Shown: positions 31,740 through 51,911 of the stretch, one piece after another
Position numbering within the stretch: position 1 is the first letter of the stretch
Layout of the letters: each line of letters opens with the position of its first letter
NCBI RefSeq assembly: GCF_037176765.1
Contig: NC_090023.1
Coordinates: 144,528,866-144,592,865, forward strand
From: Anolis sagrei
Taxonomy: Eukaryota > Chordata > Lepidosauria > Squamata > Anolidae
Direction: 5' to 3'
DNA: 64,000 nt
Notes under the pieces: generated by a model
What the model was told of the DNA's origin: nothing
Seen by the model: only the letters and a program-made list of their open reading frames with translations
The model's database searches: none
Translations under genes and position numbers: made by a program

Positions 31740-32750
31740 TTAAGTTACAGAACTCCAATATGCTGATGACGTCGCCTATGCACATTCAGAAGAAGACCTA
31801 CAAGCCACTCTAAATACCTTCGCAGAACCATACGAGAAGCTCAGCTTGTCATTGACCATCAAGAAAACCAAAGTGCTCTTCTAGCAGTCACCAGCCAATC
31901 CCTCTCCAATGCCAGAAATACAACTTAATGGTGTAACATTAGAAAATGTTGACCATTTCCGCTACCTTGACAGCCACCTCTCCACAAAAGTCAACATTGA
32001 GATCGAATACAACACCGCCTGAGCTCTGCGAGTGAAGTACAGAGTGTTTGAGGATTGGGACATCCATAGGGATACCAAGGTGCTTGTTTATAAAGCTATT
32101 GTCCTCCCAACCCTGCTATATGCCTACAAAACGTGGACTATCTACAGACGTCACATGCAACTTCTGGAATGATTCCATCAGCATTGCCTCTGAAAAATCT
32201 TGCAAATCTCCTGGGAAGACAGGCAGACAAATGTCAGCATGCTGGAAGAAGCAAAGACCACCAGCACTAAAGCGATGGTCCTCCGCCATCAACTCCGCTG
32301 GACCGGCCACGTTGTCCGAATGCCCAACCACCGTCTCTCAAAGCAGTTGCTCTACTCTGAACTCAAGAACAGAAAACACAATGTTGAAGGACTGGAAAAG
32401 AGATTTAAAGATGGGTTCAAAGCCAACCTTAAAAACTGTGGCATGGACACTGAGAACTGGAAAGCCCTGGCACTTGAACGCTCTAGCTGGAGGTCAGCTG
32501 TGACCAGCAGTGCTGTAGAATTTGAAGAGGCACAAATGGAGGGCGAAAGAGAGAAACGTGCCAAGGGGAAGGCACGTCAAGCCAACCCTGACCAGGACCA
32601 CCTACCGTCTGGAAACCGATGCCCTCACTGCGGGAGAACATGCAGGTCAAGAACATGCAGGTCACCTATGTACCCACCACCAGGACACTGAATTTGGAAG
32701 ACAATCTTACTCGGTCAATGAGGGATCGGCTAAGTAAATAAGTGTATTCT
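31740..32750 (+). mobile_element. Non-LTR retrotransposon, RT palm to zinc-knuckle C-terminus
   Basis: LQYADDVAYAHSEEDLQATL carries the RT catalytic YADD. Then come KLSLSLTIKKTKVLF, GVTLENVDHFRYL, VLVYKAIVLPTLLY, and LRHQLRWTGHVVRMPNHRL, and near the end CPHCGRTCRSRTC, a broken zinc-finger-like motif. It ends with a taagtaaataag tail. There are a few in-frame stops and a shift, so it is inactive. The clade is uncertain; Vingi/Ingi-like is my guess. A related 3' end lies at 55727-55850. Confidence 0.75.
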
Positions 32751-32794
32751 TAAGTGTAAGAAAAATATTTGGCACTCATGATGTATAAGATTCA

Positions 32795-32995
32795 ATCTGT
32801 ATGTTTTCAACTTGCCTATTGAGTTGTGGTGACCTTGTGAATTTCATAGAATTTTCTTAGGCCCATCGCTGGTTTTGCCTGAACCTTCTTCTAAAATACA
32901 ACCTGTGGCATCTGGTATTTATTGGTGGTATCCCATCTGAATACTCACTGGGGGAGACTCTGCTTAGTGTCCAAGATCTGACATGATCTGGTACC
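32795..32995 (-). mobile_element. RTE-tailed SINE fragment
   Basis: ttgagttgtggtgaccttg, then cattgaattttcttaggccc-like words and ttctaaaatacaacctgtgg resemble the complement of the squamate RTE-tailed SINE. Confidence 0.4.
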
Positions 32996-33150
32996 TTGCT
33001 GATTTATACAAAGGAAATATGATTAACATTAGTGTGGTACAGTACAGATACTACGTGGATATTAATCATGTCATATGCAAATCAGCATTCTGATTATGTT
33101 CATACTCGACTAGAATGGGAATGTGCTGATTCCTGATCCTTTATCGGAGG

Positions 33151-33256
33151 CATGTGCAAACTTTGGCCCTCCAGGTGTTTTGGACTTCAACTATTGGCCG
33201 TTAGGAATTGTGGGAGTTGAAGTCCAAAACACCTGGAGGGCCAAAGTTTGCCCGTG
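33151..33256. mobile_element. hAT-like foldback MITE, gcaaactttggcc family
   Basis: catgtgcaaactttggccc pairs with gggccaaagtttgcccgtg; the arms are nearly exact over 45 bp. No clear duplication remains. Confidence 0.8.
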
Positions 33257-33259
33257 TTT

Positions 33260-33860
33260 TATTGTCTTTTTCAATGGCTTTGTCAGTTTCGTAATGAGTC
33301 ATGCCATTTTGGAAATCCTCAGATATTGTGAAAATGTGTCTGCTAGTGCAAAGACACATGCACGATAGGACATGAAATCCTGCCAGCTGTGTGATCCAAA
33401 CATGTTTACTTGGAAAGTCTGGCAGGGAAATTCCGAGTTCGGCGAGGCCTATTTCCTGACAAGCCAGGTGTGGACGTGAAGCCCTAATGAGGCGATAAAC
33501 AGCAAACATAATGGGAAAGGTTACCTGAGAATAATGACCTGAAGATAAGGCTCACCTGTCTGAATAAGGAAGTCCCATCAGATTAGCCTTGTTCTCTGGC
33601 TCCCTCTGCTGCATCACACAGAGATCATTATGCTGCCTTTAAAACATTGAACATAGTTTGCATGTTTAAAATATTTAAGCTGTTCGTTTATTAATCTACA
33701 GAAGCCAATCTTAACTGGAAGTGCTGGAGGATAAAAAAGTTGTCGCTTGATTTGTGATTTCTTGTGTTGTGAGACGTTTTGTTGCAAAATTCGGTGTGAT
33801 TTCGTTCATTGGTTCTTTTGTTTTTAAGGTACTCATTATGCACAGAGAATTTTTATAGAT
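33260..33860. other. Intergenic, no feature recognised
   Basis: No exon or repeat assigned. Confidence 0.4.
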
Positions 33861-34100
33861 AGAGATAGATAGATAGATAGATAGATAGATGCGCCATCCC
33901 CTGCCATAGGTTGCTGTGGCCCAGCGCGTTGTAATGCAATTTTGTTTTTTTTGGTTTTTAAGTCTCTTCTGCTGTGTTTTTCAGTTTTTTTTATGAGTGA
34001 TGGTCACTCGTTGGCCTGTCCAAATTTGGTGTCAATTCGTCCAGTGGTTTTTGAGTTATGTTAATCCCACAAACGAACATTACATTTTTATTTATATAGA

Positions 34101-34142
<42 letters not shown>

Positions 34143-34143
34143 T
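33861..34143 (+). repeat. Dispersed repeat (copy 2) between GATA and TA/GA microsatellites
   Basis: The core 33892-34100 (cccctgccataggttgctgt to acattacatttttatttata) is the second copy of the repeat at 6730-7075. (GATA)n precedes it and (TA)n(GA)n follows. Confidence 0.65.
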
Positions 34144-34299
34144 ATATCATATTATATATGCAAAGAATGACTAGATATGGATTGAAGCTTGAGACCCAAC
34201 CAAAAAGAACCCACAGTCTTTGAGGGGCAAAAATGGCCTCCTAAATAGTGTAGGCCTCAATTGACTGCTATGGCTGTTTTCACTTCTCTCATTTTAGAG

Positions 34300-34494
34300 C
34301 AGGCTTGGGCAAACTTTGGCCCTCTAGGTGTTTTGGACTTCAACTCCCACAATTCCTAACAGTCTTAGGTCCTTCTTTCTCCTTTCCTTTTCCGCTTAAG
34401 CGGCTGAGGGGGAGAAAAGGAAAGAGCCTGAGGCTGTTAGCAATGGTGGGAGTTGAAGCCCAAAACACTGAGGGCCGAAGTTTGCCCAGGCCTG
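34300..34494. mobile_element. hAT-like foldback MITE, gcaaactttggcc family
   Basis: Inverted ends CAGGCTTGGGCAAACTTTGG and CAGGCCTGGGCAAACTTCGG on the complement. The duplication is ttttagag/ctttagag. The loop region is larger and contains a second small inverted repeat. Confidence 0.88.
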
Positions 34495-34504
34495 CTTTAG
34501 AGGT

Positions 34505-35430
34505 TGCAATAATATAAAAGAAGAATCCATTTTAAAAAACCCAATTAAGTAAAAGCATCTCCTTGAAATCTCCAGACGCATTAGTCTGGCTGGCTCTCTC
34601 ACAAAAGTAAATAGCCTTCTTGACAATATTATGATTTTTGGACTTTTATCAAGACGACATTTTGTGCCTCTCCGATAATTGCTATGTAGTTTTCATCTCG
34701 AATCATAAAAGCGTGGCTCAACTCTTTTATGTGGGACTGGCTTTGTTTTAATTGTTTTATCTCAAAAACCCGTCCATAATTAGACAAAATTAGCATGTTC
34801 ATCTTGACAATCCATTTGTAATGGCAAACTGTTTTACACAAATCTTTTCCAGGTATTATTACTCCCACACAGAAAAGATATTTTATAAGGAATTCACAAA
34901 TGCTGTTGTCATCAAGATTGTGACAGACTTCAAATAAGAATGGTTTAACATTATTTCTGAAAGGAAGCTACTGAAAAAAAAATCTTTAGAAAATCCATTA
35001 CTGGAGTATATCTTCTGTTTATTCCACAGGTATGTATTTAATTAATTTTAATATCTTTAGCCCTTTGATTTGAAACACTTTCTCTTTGTGGGATGGCCCT
35101 CAACATTTCTCAGAATACATATTTTAAATTTTTTTGGCTAGCTTTAGGAAAGAAATGTTTAAAATATGAAATAATGAAACAATAATATCCATTATTTCAT
35201 ACAGATTGGCTCAATGTAGCATCTTATATTTATTTATTTACAGTATTTATATTTATCAATATAATATATTTATATATACATTGCTTTCTGCTAAAATGCA
35301 TATATTTTCCTGCATTTTGAATCTCTTGTTCCATATCATATAACTTTCCTTCACCCATTTTTATGGAAGCCTGTTGTCTGGCAGCCCCCGTTTGAATCTA
35401 ACTTTGAACTGAATTAAATGGTCAGTGCAG
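34505..35430. other. Intergenic, AT-rich, no feature recognised
   Basis: No exon could be supported. Confidence 0.4.
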
Positions 35431-35614
35431 ATAGGGACTAAGTGTATAGGACCTTATATTTATCTTTGCTGGAATTCATTTTGTTAGTTTTGGATCAGCT
35501 CTCTAATCTGTTAATGTCATATTGGATTCTGAACCTCTCCTTTGGGAAATAATAAGCCACCCTTCCAATTTGGCAAACTTGATAAGCCTGCCCTCTATTC
35601 CAAAATTTTAGACC

Positions 35615-35762
35615 CCATCTACACTACCATATAATCCAATTTCTGAATCCAGATCATCTGCTTTGAACTGGATTATATGGCAGTGTAGAGTCATACAATC
35701 CAGTTCAAATCAGATAATCTGGATTCAGAAACGGGATTATATAGCAGAGTAGATCCAGCCTA
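35615..35762. mobile_element. Palindromic MITE, related to the gcccttccacacag family
   Basis: accccatctacactaccata pairs with the end near 35760. The arms share ctttgaactggattatatgg. Confidence 0.65.
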
Positions 35763-36297
35763 AGTCACTTGTGCTGTTTTCTGTGGCCATCCAGATGCTC
35801 GACTACAACTCCTGTATCCCTCATCATTAGACATCCTGATTAGAACTGATGGGAATTGGGATACAGGAACATCTGGAAGGTGTAGTTTGTTCTTTTTAGT
35901 CTGGCAGTAGGATTTGAATTTAGATGCAAGGCTTGTGGATGTGATGTTTGACCTTAAAATGCCCTTTCATTTTTCTCCAAACTCAGAACCACAAGTGTTG
36001 TTTGACTGCAATTCAAACATGGCATCTGTCACATGGCGAATAATTAACAGTGATGGGAGTTGTCGCTCAATAACATCTAGGGTCTCAAACTGTTTAAAAA
36101 CTAAATAGCACCAACCAGCATGTTTAAAAAGAGTTGTCCCTCTGTATCCACGGATTTTCTGTCTATGGATTTAAAGATCCTTTGAAGGCAACGATGAGGT
36201 TGATGTGGCCCTTGTTGAAAATGAGTTCCACAGCCCTGATCCAAGACATTGATAAAGTAGTACTTTATTAGTAGTACTAAGTTGTTAATTAAGTACA

Positions 36298-36535
36298 GAG
36301 GCCCTTTCCACACAGCTGAATAAAATCCCACATTTTCTGCTTTGAACTGGAATATATGGCAGTGTGGACTCAGATAATTCAGGGCCCTTCCACTCAGCCA
36401 TATAACCTATAATATCAAGGCAGAACATCCCACAATATCTGCTTTGAATTGGGATATCTGAGTACACACTGCCATATATTCCAGTTCAAAGCAAATAATG
36501 TTGGATTTTCTGCCATGACATTCTGAGTCACTTCT
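36298..36535. mobile_element. Two palindromic MITE copies, gcccttccacacag family
   Basis: ggccctttccacacagctg starts the first half element and gggcccttccactcagcca at about 36383 starts a second. Both lie within the ancient CR1. Confidence 0.7.
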
Positions 36536-37085
36536 ATCCAGGATGAAGTGAGGCCATTGGTGAATAATCTTTCAGTTCAGTCAGCCACCCAATTACAAAT
36601 CCACCTAACAATAGCACTGGATAGCTTTCATTTCACTACCTTGCTTGCAAGAATATCACAAGTCTTACTGAAATCAAGATATGCTACCTCCATAGTATCC
36701 ACTTTATCAACTAAGCTTCAAACTTTACCGAGAGAGAGGGAGGAAGGGTGAGGGTTAGTCTAGCATAATCTGTTTTAGAGGAACCCATGCTGAATTTTAG
36801 TGATCATGGCATTTTTATAAGTTCTTACAGACTTATACAATCTGTTCTAGAAACACTCCTGGTGTTGATATTAGACTGACTGAGCAGCAATTGTTTGGAT
36901 TCTCTTTCCCTCTTTTTGAAGATGGGGACAACATTTGTCTTCTGCCAGTCAGCTGCAACTTTCTCCTCCAGGAATTCTTAAAGATTATGGAGGCAACACC
37001 AATCTTAACCATGTATTTTATGATCAGAATTTTAAAGGCGTTTCACCTTTTCTTTGTTTCTACAATGCAGCCTTATTTTCTCAAC

Positions 37086-46311
<9,226 letters not shown>

Positions 46312-46341
46312 GGGGTTATTATTTATTCACCACTAATAGAA

Positions 46342-46347
46342 ATTAAA
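46342..46347 (+). terminator. Candidate CCDC122 poly(A) signal ATTAAA
   Basis: It lies 31 bases after the stop codon. No AATAAA is near. It is a common variant signal. Confidence 0.35.
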
Positions 46348-46595
46348 ATATTATGTATTATTCAATGTCTAAATCTTTTATTTCCAATGTTATAATATTT
46401 TCAGTTACAATCATAATATAGAAAAAATCATTTTTTATCCACACGCAACTGCATTAATGGGAAAAATTGAGGGAAAATTGAGGGAAAAAAAAGATGACAA
46501 TTACCCATTATATGATTTGCCATAAATGTAACAACTTACTAATACCAACTTACTAATTAGGCCCAAGAAGCTGCCGGATAAAGCTCGTTCTAGAA

Positions 46596-47589
46596 CAGCG
46601 CTTCTTAAGCTTTTTCGACTCACAACCCCTTTTTGCCCGAGAAATGTTTACACAACCCCAAGTGTGTGTGTGTGTGTGTATAAAATAATACTGTAAATGC
46701 TGTTAATAATTGTGCTGGCACGGTAGTGCTAGGAGTTTGAATTTCCTTTTCTTGCACTGTTAGTTTGCATGAATCTATTTGGGTCATGCATTTTGCAATT
46801 GGGTAGCTTTCCCCAGGTTGTAGTCATGTCCCTATTTCAATTGTAAACAATTCTTCTCCTAAAGTAAATCTCATCATTAGATCATCATTAGAGCCTTTAG
46901 ATCCGCCCCTTTCCCCAGGTTTGGAGGGAAAAGGGGACTTTTAGTTCAGTCTCACAGTTTGGAGCCTTACAGCAGGACATGTGGACTTTCTCTGTCCCAC
47001 CTGCAAAAAGCTTCACTTCTTACATCTTTGCTGGGGTTAAAGAAATAGATCTACAGCCAGCTTTGCTTGGGAGTAAAGTTACAGTTCCACTGCTTTGCTG
47101 GGGAAATACAGCCAGCTTTGCTGGAAAATAAAGGAATGGTTCCACGGCCTTTGTGGGGCAAATCTACAGGACACCAGCTTGGCAGATCTACAGCAACCAT
47201 TGCCTGGTAAGGGACCACTCGGGCTATCCATAACGCAGCTTGGATCCGGGAGTTGGTGCCTCATGCCAGCAGGGTAAAGAAAGATTGCCCAAGGAGGGGT
47301 CGGAAGGTTTCCCTAAAGAGGAAAGGAACAGTTTATCAAGCAGTTGCCTGTCCCTTGTCGGCAGATTGAGAAAGATACCAGTTTTTCAAGATTATATATC
47401 ATTTAATTCATTTGTTAGAAGATTTAAGCCGTAATAAAGAACTTTGTTGAACCTATTTTGAGCCTCTACAGAACTTTTTGTTGGGAAACCTATGGGACCC
47501 TTCAGCTGAGGCACCCCGGCATCCCGTTGGGCATACAGAAAGCATGTCCTGTAAACAGACATTGTCATAGGCCCAGCGCGCAACAGCAC

Positions 47590-47629
<40 letters not shown>

Positions 47630-47908
47630 GACAGAGAAAGGAGGCAGACAGGCGCTCATGCAAAAGAGGGAAAGGAAAGCAGAAAGTCATGCTGTGTGTG
47701 TAAAAGAGGAAGGCATAGAGAAGCGAGGAAAAAAGGGAAGCAAAACAGTGACAGACGTGCAAGGGAGTGAGAGAAAGAGAAGGTAAACCAACGAGTGGCC
47801 AATGTGTGAACATGAGGGAGGGGAAACTAGAGACATATGCACATGTGTGCATGGATAGAAAGGAGATGACCCCATTTGGGATCCCAAGCCATAGTTTAAG
47901 AAGCTCTG
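46596..47908. mobile_element. hAT non-autonomous element, 1.3 kb
   Basis: Inverted ends CAGCGCTTCTTAAGC and CAGAGCTTCTTAAAC on the complement. The 8 bp duplication is ttctagaa/ttctagat. No transposase frame was found. The interior holds a (TG)n tract, a block with degenerate repeats of an agctttgctggg motif, an AATAAAG signal at about 47433, and (AAT)n at 47589-47630. The middle (about 46800-47560) may be a solo LTR-like insertion fossil of unknown family. Confidence 0.82.
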
Positions 47909-48014
47909 TTCTAGATTGATGTTATGTGCAAAGCTGTGACTAGTCTGGATCTAGAAAATTAGTAAAATATCATGCTTCATTTATTCAGATGTGTATGCAC
48001 ATGAGTTTTATGTA

Positions 48015-48160
48015 GTTAAACACAGAAGAGACCATAAGAACCTTCCAATCCAACCCCCTGCCCTGCAGGATGACAAAATTAAAGCAATCCCAACAGATGG
48101 CATCTAACCTCTGTTGAAAAACTTCCATAGAAGGAGATCCCGCCATTTTGATGGATGCAT
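48015..48160 (-). mobile_element. CR1 LINE 3' end
   Basis: agaagagaccataagaacct, tccaatccaaccccctgccc, catctaacctctgttgaaaa; complement of a sauropsid CR1 3' end. Confidence 0.7.
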
Positions 48161-48723
48161 CATGTCACTATTTCAATTGTAAACATTCTTCTCCTAAAGT
48201 AAATCTCAAGACTTACAGAAAGGCAAGTATGCATTACTGAATCGTGTCAACCATTTCTGAGCATGCTTGTATATATTTTAGATATGTGAAGTAATGTTTT
48301 TCAGGGTATGTGAAGATTGAAATTTGGAATTCAGAAACCATAGGCAGACAGAGAATGTCGATCGTATTTTCCATGCCATAAATTAAGGAATATCAGCTAT
48401 CATTATAAAATCCTGAAATCTTTGCCAGGTCAAGCCCAGAGCCTTGCAATAGAGGAGGATTCATGCTTGGCAGGGGTGGGATTTGTATGGCTTAATAGTT
48501 CTTGCCAGCAGTGCTGGTTGTTGCAGTTTAGCAACATCCAGAGGACCGCATAATTCCCACACCAGTATATGGGGCAAAAGGAATCCACCGGACTCTGAAA
48601 TTAATTTGTGATTCTGGGAGATGATACACTTGCTCTGGATAGGAGGATTTTGTTGCAAACAGCTTAACTCTTCTAGCTTCATGAGCACGCTATTCTCTGT
48701 GTTATTCTGTTACAAAACACATA

Positions 48724-49038
48724 GTCATCCTCCCACATCTGCAGTTTTGATTTTTGCAGATTTGACTATTCATGATTTGATTATATTGTTCTGCCTAGAA
48801 CTCATTAGATCTCTGGTGTGTTTCTGTTATCACCTTCCTGAGACAGTTGACCACAGTGTTATGTTGGAAGGCCTAGAGATGTTCTTTAAATTAAGAAAAG
48901 TATTTTTAAAAAATTACCTATATTTATTGAGAATCATGTCATACCTTTAAAAAGAAAAACAATAAAATGGCATTTGTGGTTTTTCACTTTCATAGGGGTC
49001 ATATGTCCCTAATCCTAGAAAAAGTGGAGGGCTGACTG
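48724..49038. mobile_element. Tigger/mariner-like MITE
   Basis: Left tagtcatcctcccacatctg and right, on the complement, tacagtcagccctccacttt are inverted. The interior reads ttgcagatttgactattcat, typical of this group. TA flanks both ends. Confidence 0.65.
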
Positions 49039-49131
49039 TACTTCATTTTATTTTATAACTGTTCTGAGATGGCTTCAGTCTAAACGTGTTATACTAAATA
49101 AATATAATTTAGTTCCTTTTAGAGAAATTTT

Positions 49132-50836
49132 GGAGCCCCCGGTGGCACAGTGGGTTAAACCACTGATCTGCTAAACTTGTTGACTGAAAGGTTGCAGGTT
49201 CAAATCCAGGGAGCAGCGTAAGCTCCCGCTGTCAGCTCCAGCTTCTGCCAACCTAGCAGTTTGAAAACATGCAAATGTGAGTAGGTAATAGGTACCTACA
49301 ATGCAATAGGTACCGCTCCGGCAGGAAGATAATGGCACTCCATGCAGTCATACTGGCCACATGATCTTGGAGGTGTCTTAGAAATGGAGATGAGCAGATT
49401 GGCAGCCCCGGATTGAAAAACTTATTTTGAAGCCTGTGCCCTAACATGGGCCAGAGACTGGACCATGCTTAAGAAAAAGAAATTACTAATCCTTGAGGGA
49501 ATAGATTTAAGAGCGGGATGGCACCACTACATTTGGTATAAAGGGAAAGAAAAAAAAATTGGGAACCATTTCACAAGGTCTGCAATTCTAAAAGTCTGGG
49601 AAAAGTATAGATTAAAACTGTACACCAGAACACCACTCTGGGTATCGCCTCTGGAGGCGACGCAAAGAAGGTGTCTAGGGTGGAATGACTGGCCCGTTTA
49701 TAGGGAAATACTAAAAAATTAAACAAGGAGAGACAGAAATAAAAGAACAACAGGAATTAGTCCTAATTGACAAAAATATAACATGGTTTCAGTATTGGCA
49801 AAATCAAAGAAAAATTTAGACTGGATAGGAAATTAGGCTTTGCACAAGGTAATGAATTCTGGGATAACATCATGGAAACAGAAAGGAAGTTGATAACTAA
49901 GCTATATAAAAAAATATTAGAATGGCACCTGGAACAAAAGGAGGAGAAAAATTATATGAGAAGGTGGAATGAAAACATACAAAGAAACATCAGGAAAGAA
50001 GAATGGAAGGAAATTTGGAGAAAAAGATTAAAGTACACGTACGCAATAGAGCTTAGGGGAAATTGGGTGAAAATGTCGCAAAGATGGTACTTAACACCGA
50101 AAAAATTAGGCAGAATATATAATAATACAAACACGGCCTGCTGGAAATGCAGGAGTAAAGAAGGGTCCTTTTTTCATGCATGGTGGACGTGTGATAAAGC
50201 GAAATTTTTTTGGAGGAGAATACATAAGGAAATTCAAAGTATGCTGAAAATACAGCTGCCCCTGAAACCGGAGATCCTTTTGCTTGGGATGTATGATAGA
50301 AAATTAGAGGAGAATAAGGATAAAATACGATTCCTGGCTTTGACAGCAGCAAGAATGTGTTACGCCAAAGTGTGGAGACAAGAAGAGATCCCGGAGATAA
50401 ATGATTGGGTAACCAAAATGCTGGATATTAGGAACCTAGACAAGCTAACCTTTCTACTGTTAAAGAACAAAGAAATTAAAGGAAAGAAACGGATTGGAGT
50501 GAAGTCACAGAATATTTAAAAAAAAGAAAAAAGAAATAGTAATCTAAGAAATATAAAAATAGACTGAATTACGTCAAAAAGAGGGAAAGAAGAAAAACAA
50601 CAACACAAACTACAAAAAGACTGATAAGATTTTCCGAAGATACCAGGTCAACTTTTAGTTTCTTTTTTCTTTTCCTTTTTTCCCCTCTTTCTTCTTCTTC
50701 TTCTTTTGCTATATTTTATGTTTTTATGAAAATCTCAATAAAGAATATTTTTTAAATAAGAAATGATGAGCACCATCCTCCAGAGTCGGACACGACTGGA
50801 CTTAATGTCAGAGGAAAATCTTTACCTTTACCTATA
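49132..50836 (+). mobile_element. Sauria-type SINE interrupted by an L1
   Basis: The first part 49132-49396 runs from ggagcccccggtggcacag to gaaatggagatgagca. The second part 50759-50836 resumes with agaaatgatgagca and ends ggacttaatgtcagagg, tttacctttacct. The L1 between them is described separately. Confidence 0.92.
49397..50758 (+). mobile_element. L1 LINE, 5'-truncated, inserted in a SINE
   Basis: ORF2 C-terminal part: KKLLILEGIDLRAGWHHYIW, then after frame breaks a 215-codon open frame with KYTYAIELRGNWVKMSQRW, LTPKKLGRIYNN, the Cys motif CWKCRSKEGSFFHAWWTC and TAARMCYAKVWRQEEIP. The A-rich 3' end ends aataaagaatattttttaaa. The duplication agaaatggagatgagca (49380-49396) reappears shortened by three bases at 50759-50772. 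It is younger than the other two L1 copies, judging by its longer open frame. Confidence 0.93.
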
Positions 50837-50839
50837 TAG

Positions 50840-51905
50840 CCGAGATCACATGCACATTAGAAAAAAGTATGCAATTAGCTTCAGTTTGGAGAGTCCAAAT
50901 TTGAATGCTGATGTTCCAGCTATTCCTCCAAATACATCATTGTTTTTACATTGTATACCAACACCTCTCGGAATATCCTCTTCTCTGAGAATAATTGGAG
51001 GATATAAATTGCCACTTAGAATGGTTTTATGATATTTATATTGCTTCGCATTGCTTTTGTTTATTATTACTTTATTTGTCCCACATATCTTTCCATGAAG
51101 TTATTCTTTGAATACATATCATTCAAGTTCCTAAAACTGCAGATGTATATAACATAGTCTGATGGTTCCCTCCAGTGGAAATATATTGCCTTTGCATACA
51201 CTCCCACTAAAACTATCTCTCCCATTCGCTTCATGCAATGCCTTTCAGTTCTGTGGCTGGAAATAATTCAGGAGATCCTACTCTCATGTCCACAAAGTAT
51301 TGCAATCTAACAATAGGCTTTGAACAAATTAACTTGTATACTTCAGACCATACCATGCCACATGCAGAGAACCACATCTGCTCTGGAAGAGAGTTGACTA
51401 AAGGGGTCATCTGAAAGAAGCCAAGCTGAAAAAACACAGATGGGTGCTCTTTCTACACCAGCCCAAAATCATAGTGAAACATCTCCCCATCTCTTAATAT
51501 GGGGATCATATTGCCTGGGGCATGAGCAAAATCCTAGGAAATGCTACAACTGAGATAAACACTTTGAAATATGCATTTAAATACAGCAAATAGTAAAGTA
51601 AACAAAACAGTCACACATTTTATAAAGCACTGACTAAAAATGCAAGAGTAATGTTAAAACATGAGCAAAGAAATGTCAGGCTTTCAGCTTTTCCCCTTCC
51701 TAGAATCCTATGAATAAGGCATTGGGGATGAATGTAGAAGACATGCACAGAATTCAAGGCGCCCAGGAATTTATTTTGAGTATCAGAATAGAACAGAGCT
51801 CCTTGTGCATGTATATGTTTTTGATTTATTTAAATTTATTATTATATATTATATGTGAATGCACATCCACATACCAAAGCTTTGTTAGCCAAAGCTTCTT
51901 CATTT
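50840..51905. other. Intergenic, no feature recognised
   Basis: No exon or repeat assigned. Confidence 0.4.
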
Positions 51906-51911
51906 CAGTGG

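Larger units (their letters stand above)
35436..36990 (-). mobile_element. Ancient CR1-clade LINE split by MITEs
   Basis: Antisense CR1 RT landmarks appear in order in three pieces: 35436-35612 (ggaattcattttgttagttt, tttggcaaacttgataagcc), 36237-36258 (atccaagacattgataaag) and 36536-36990 (acaaatccacctaacaatag, gcaagaatatcacaag, gaagatggggacaacatttg). Younger foldback elements fill the gaps. Confidence 0.7.

Noticed and set aside
48621-48950. 109 aa ORF downstream of CCDC122
   Set aside because: Most of it lies in a Tigger-like MITE.
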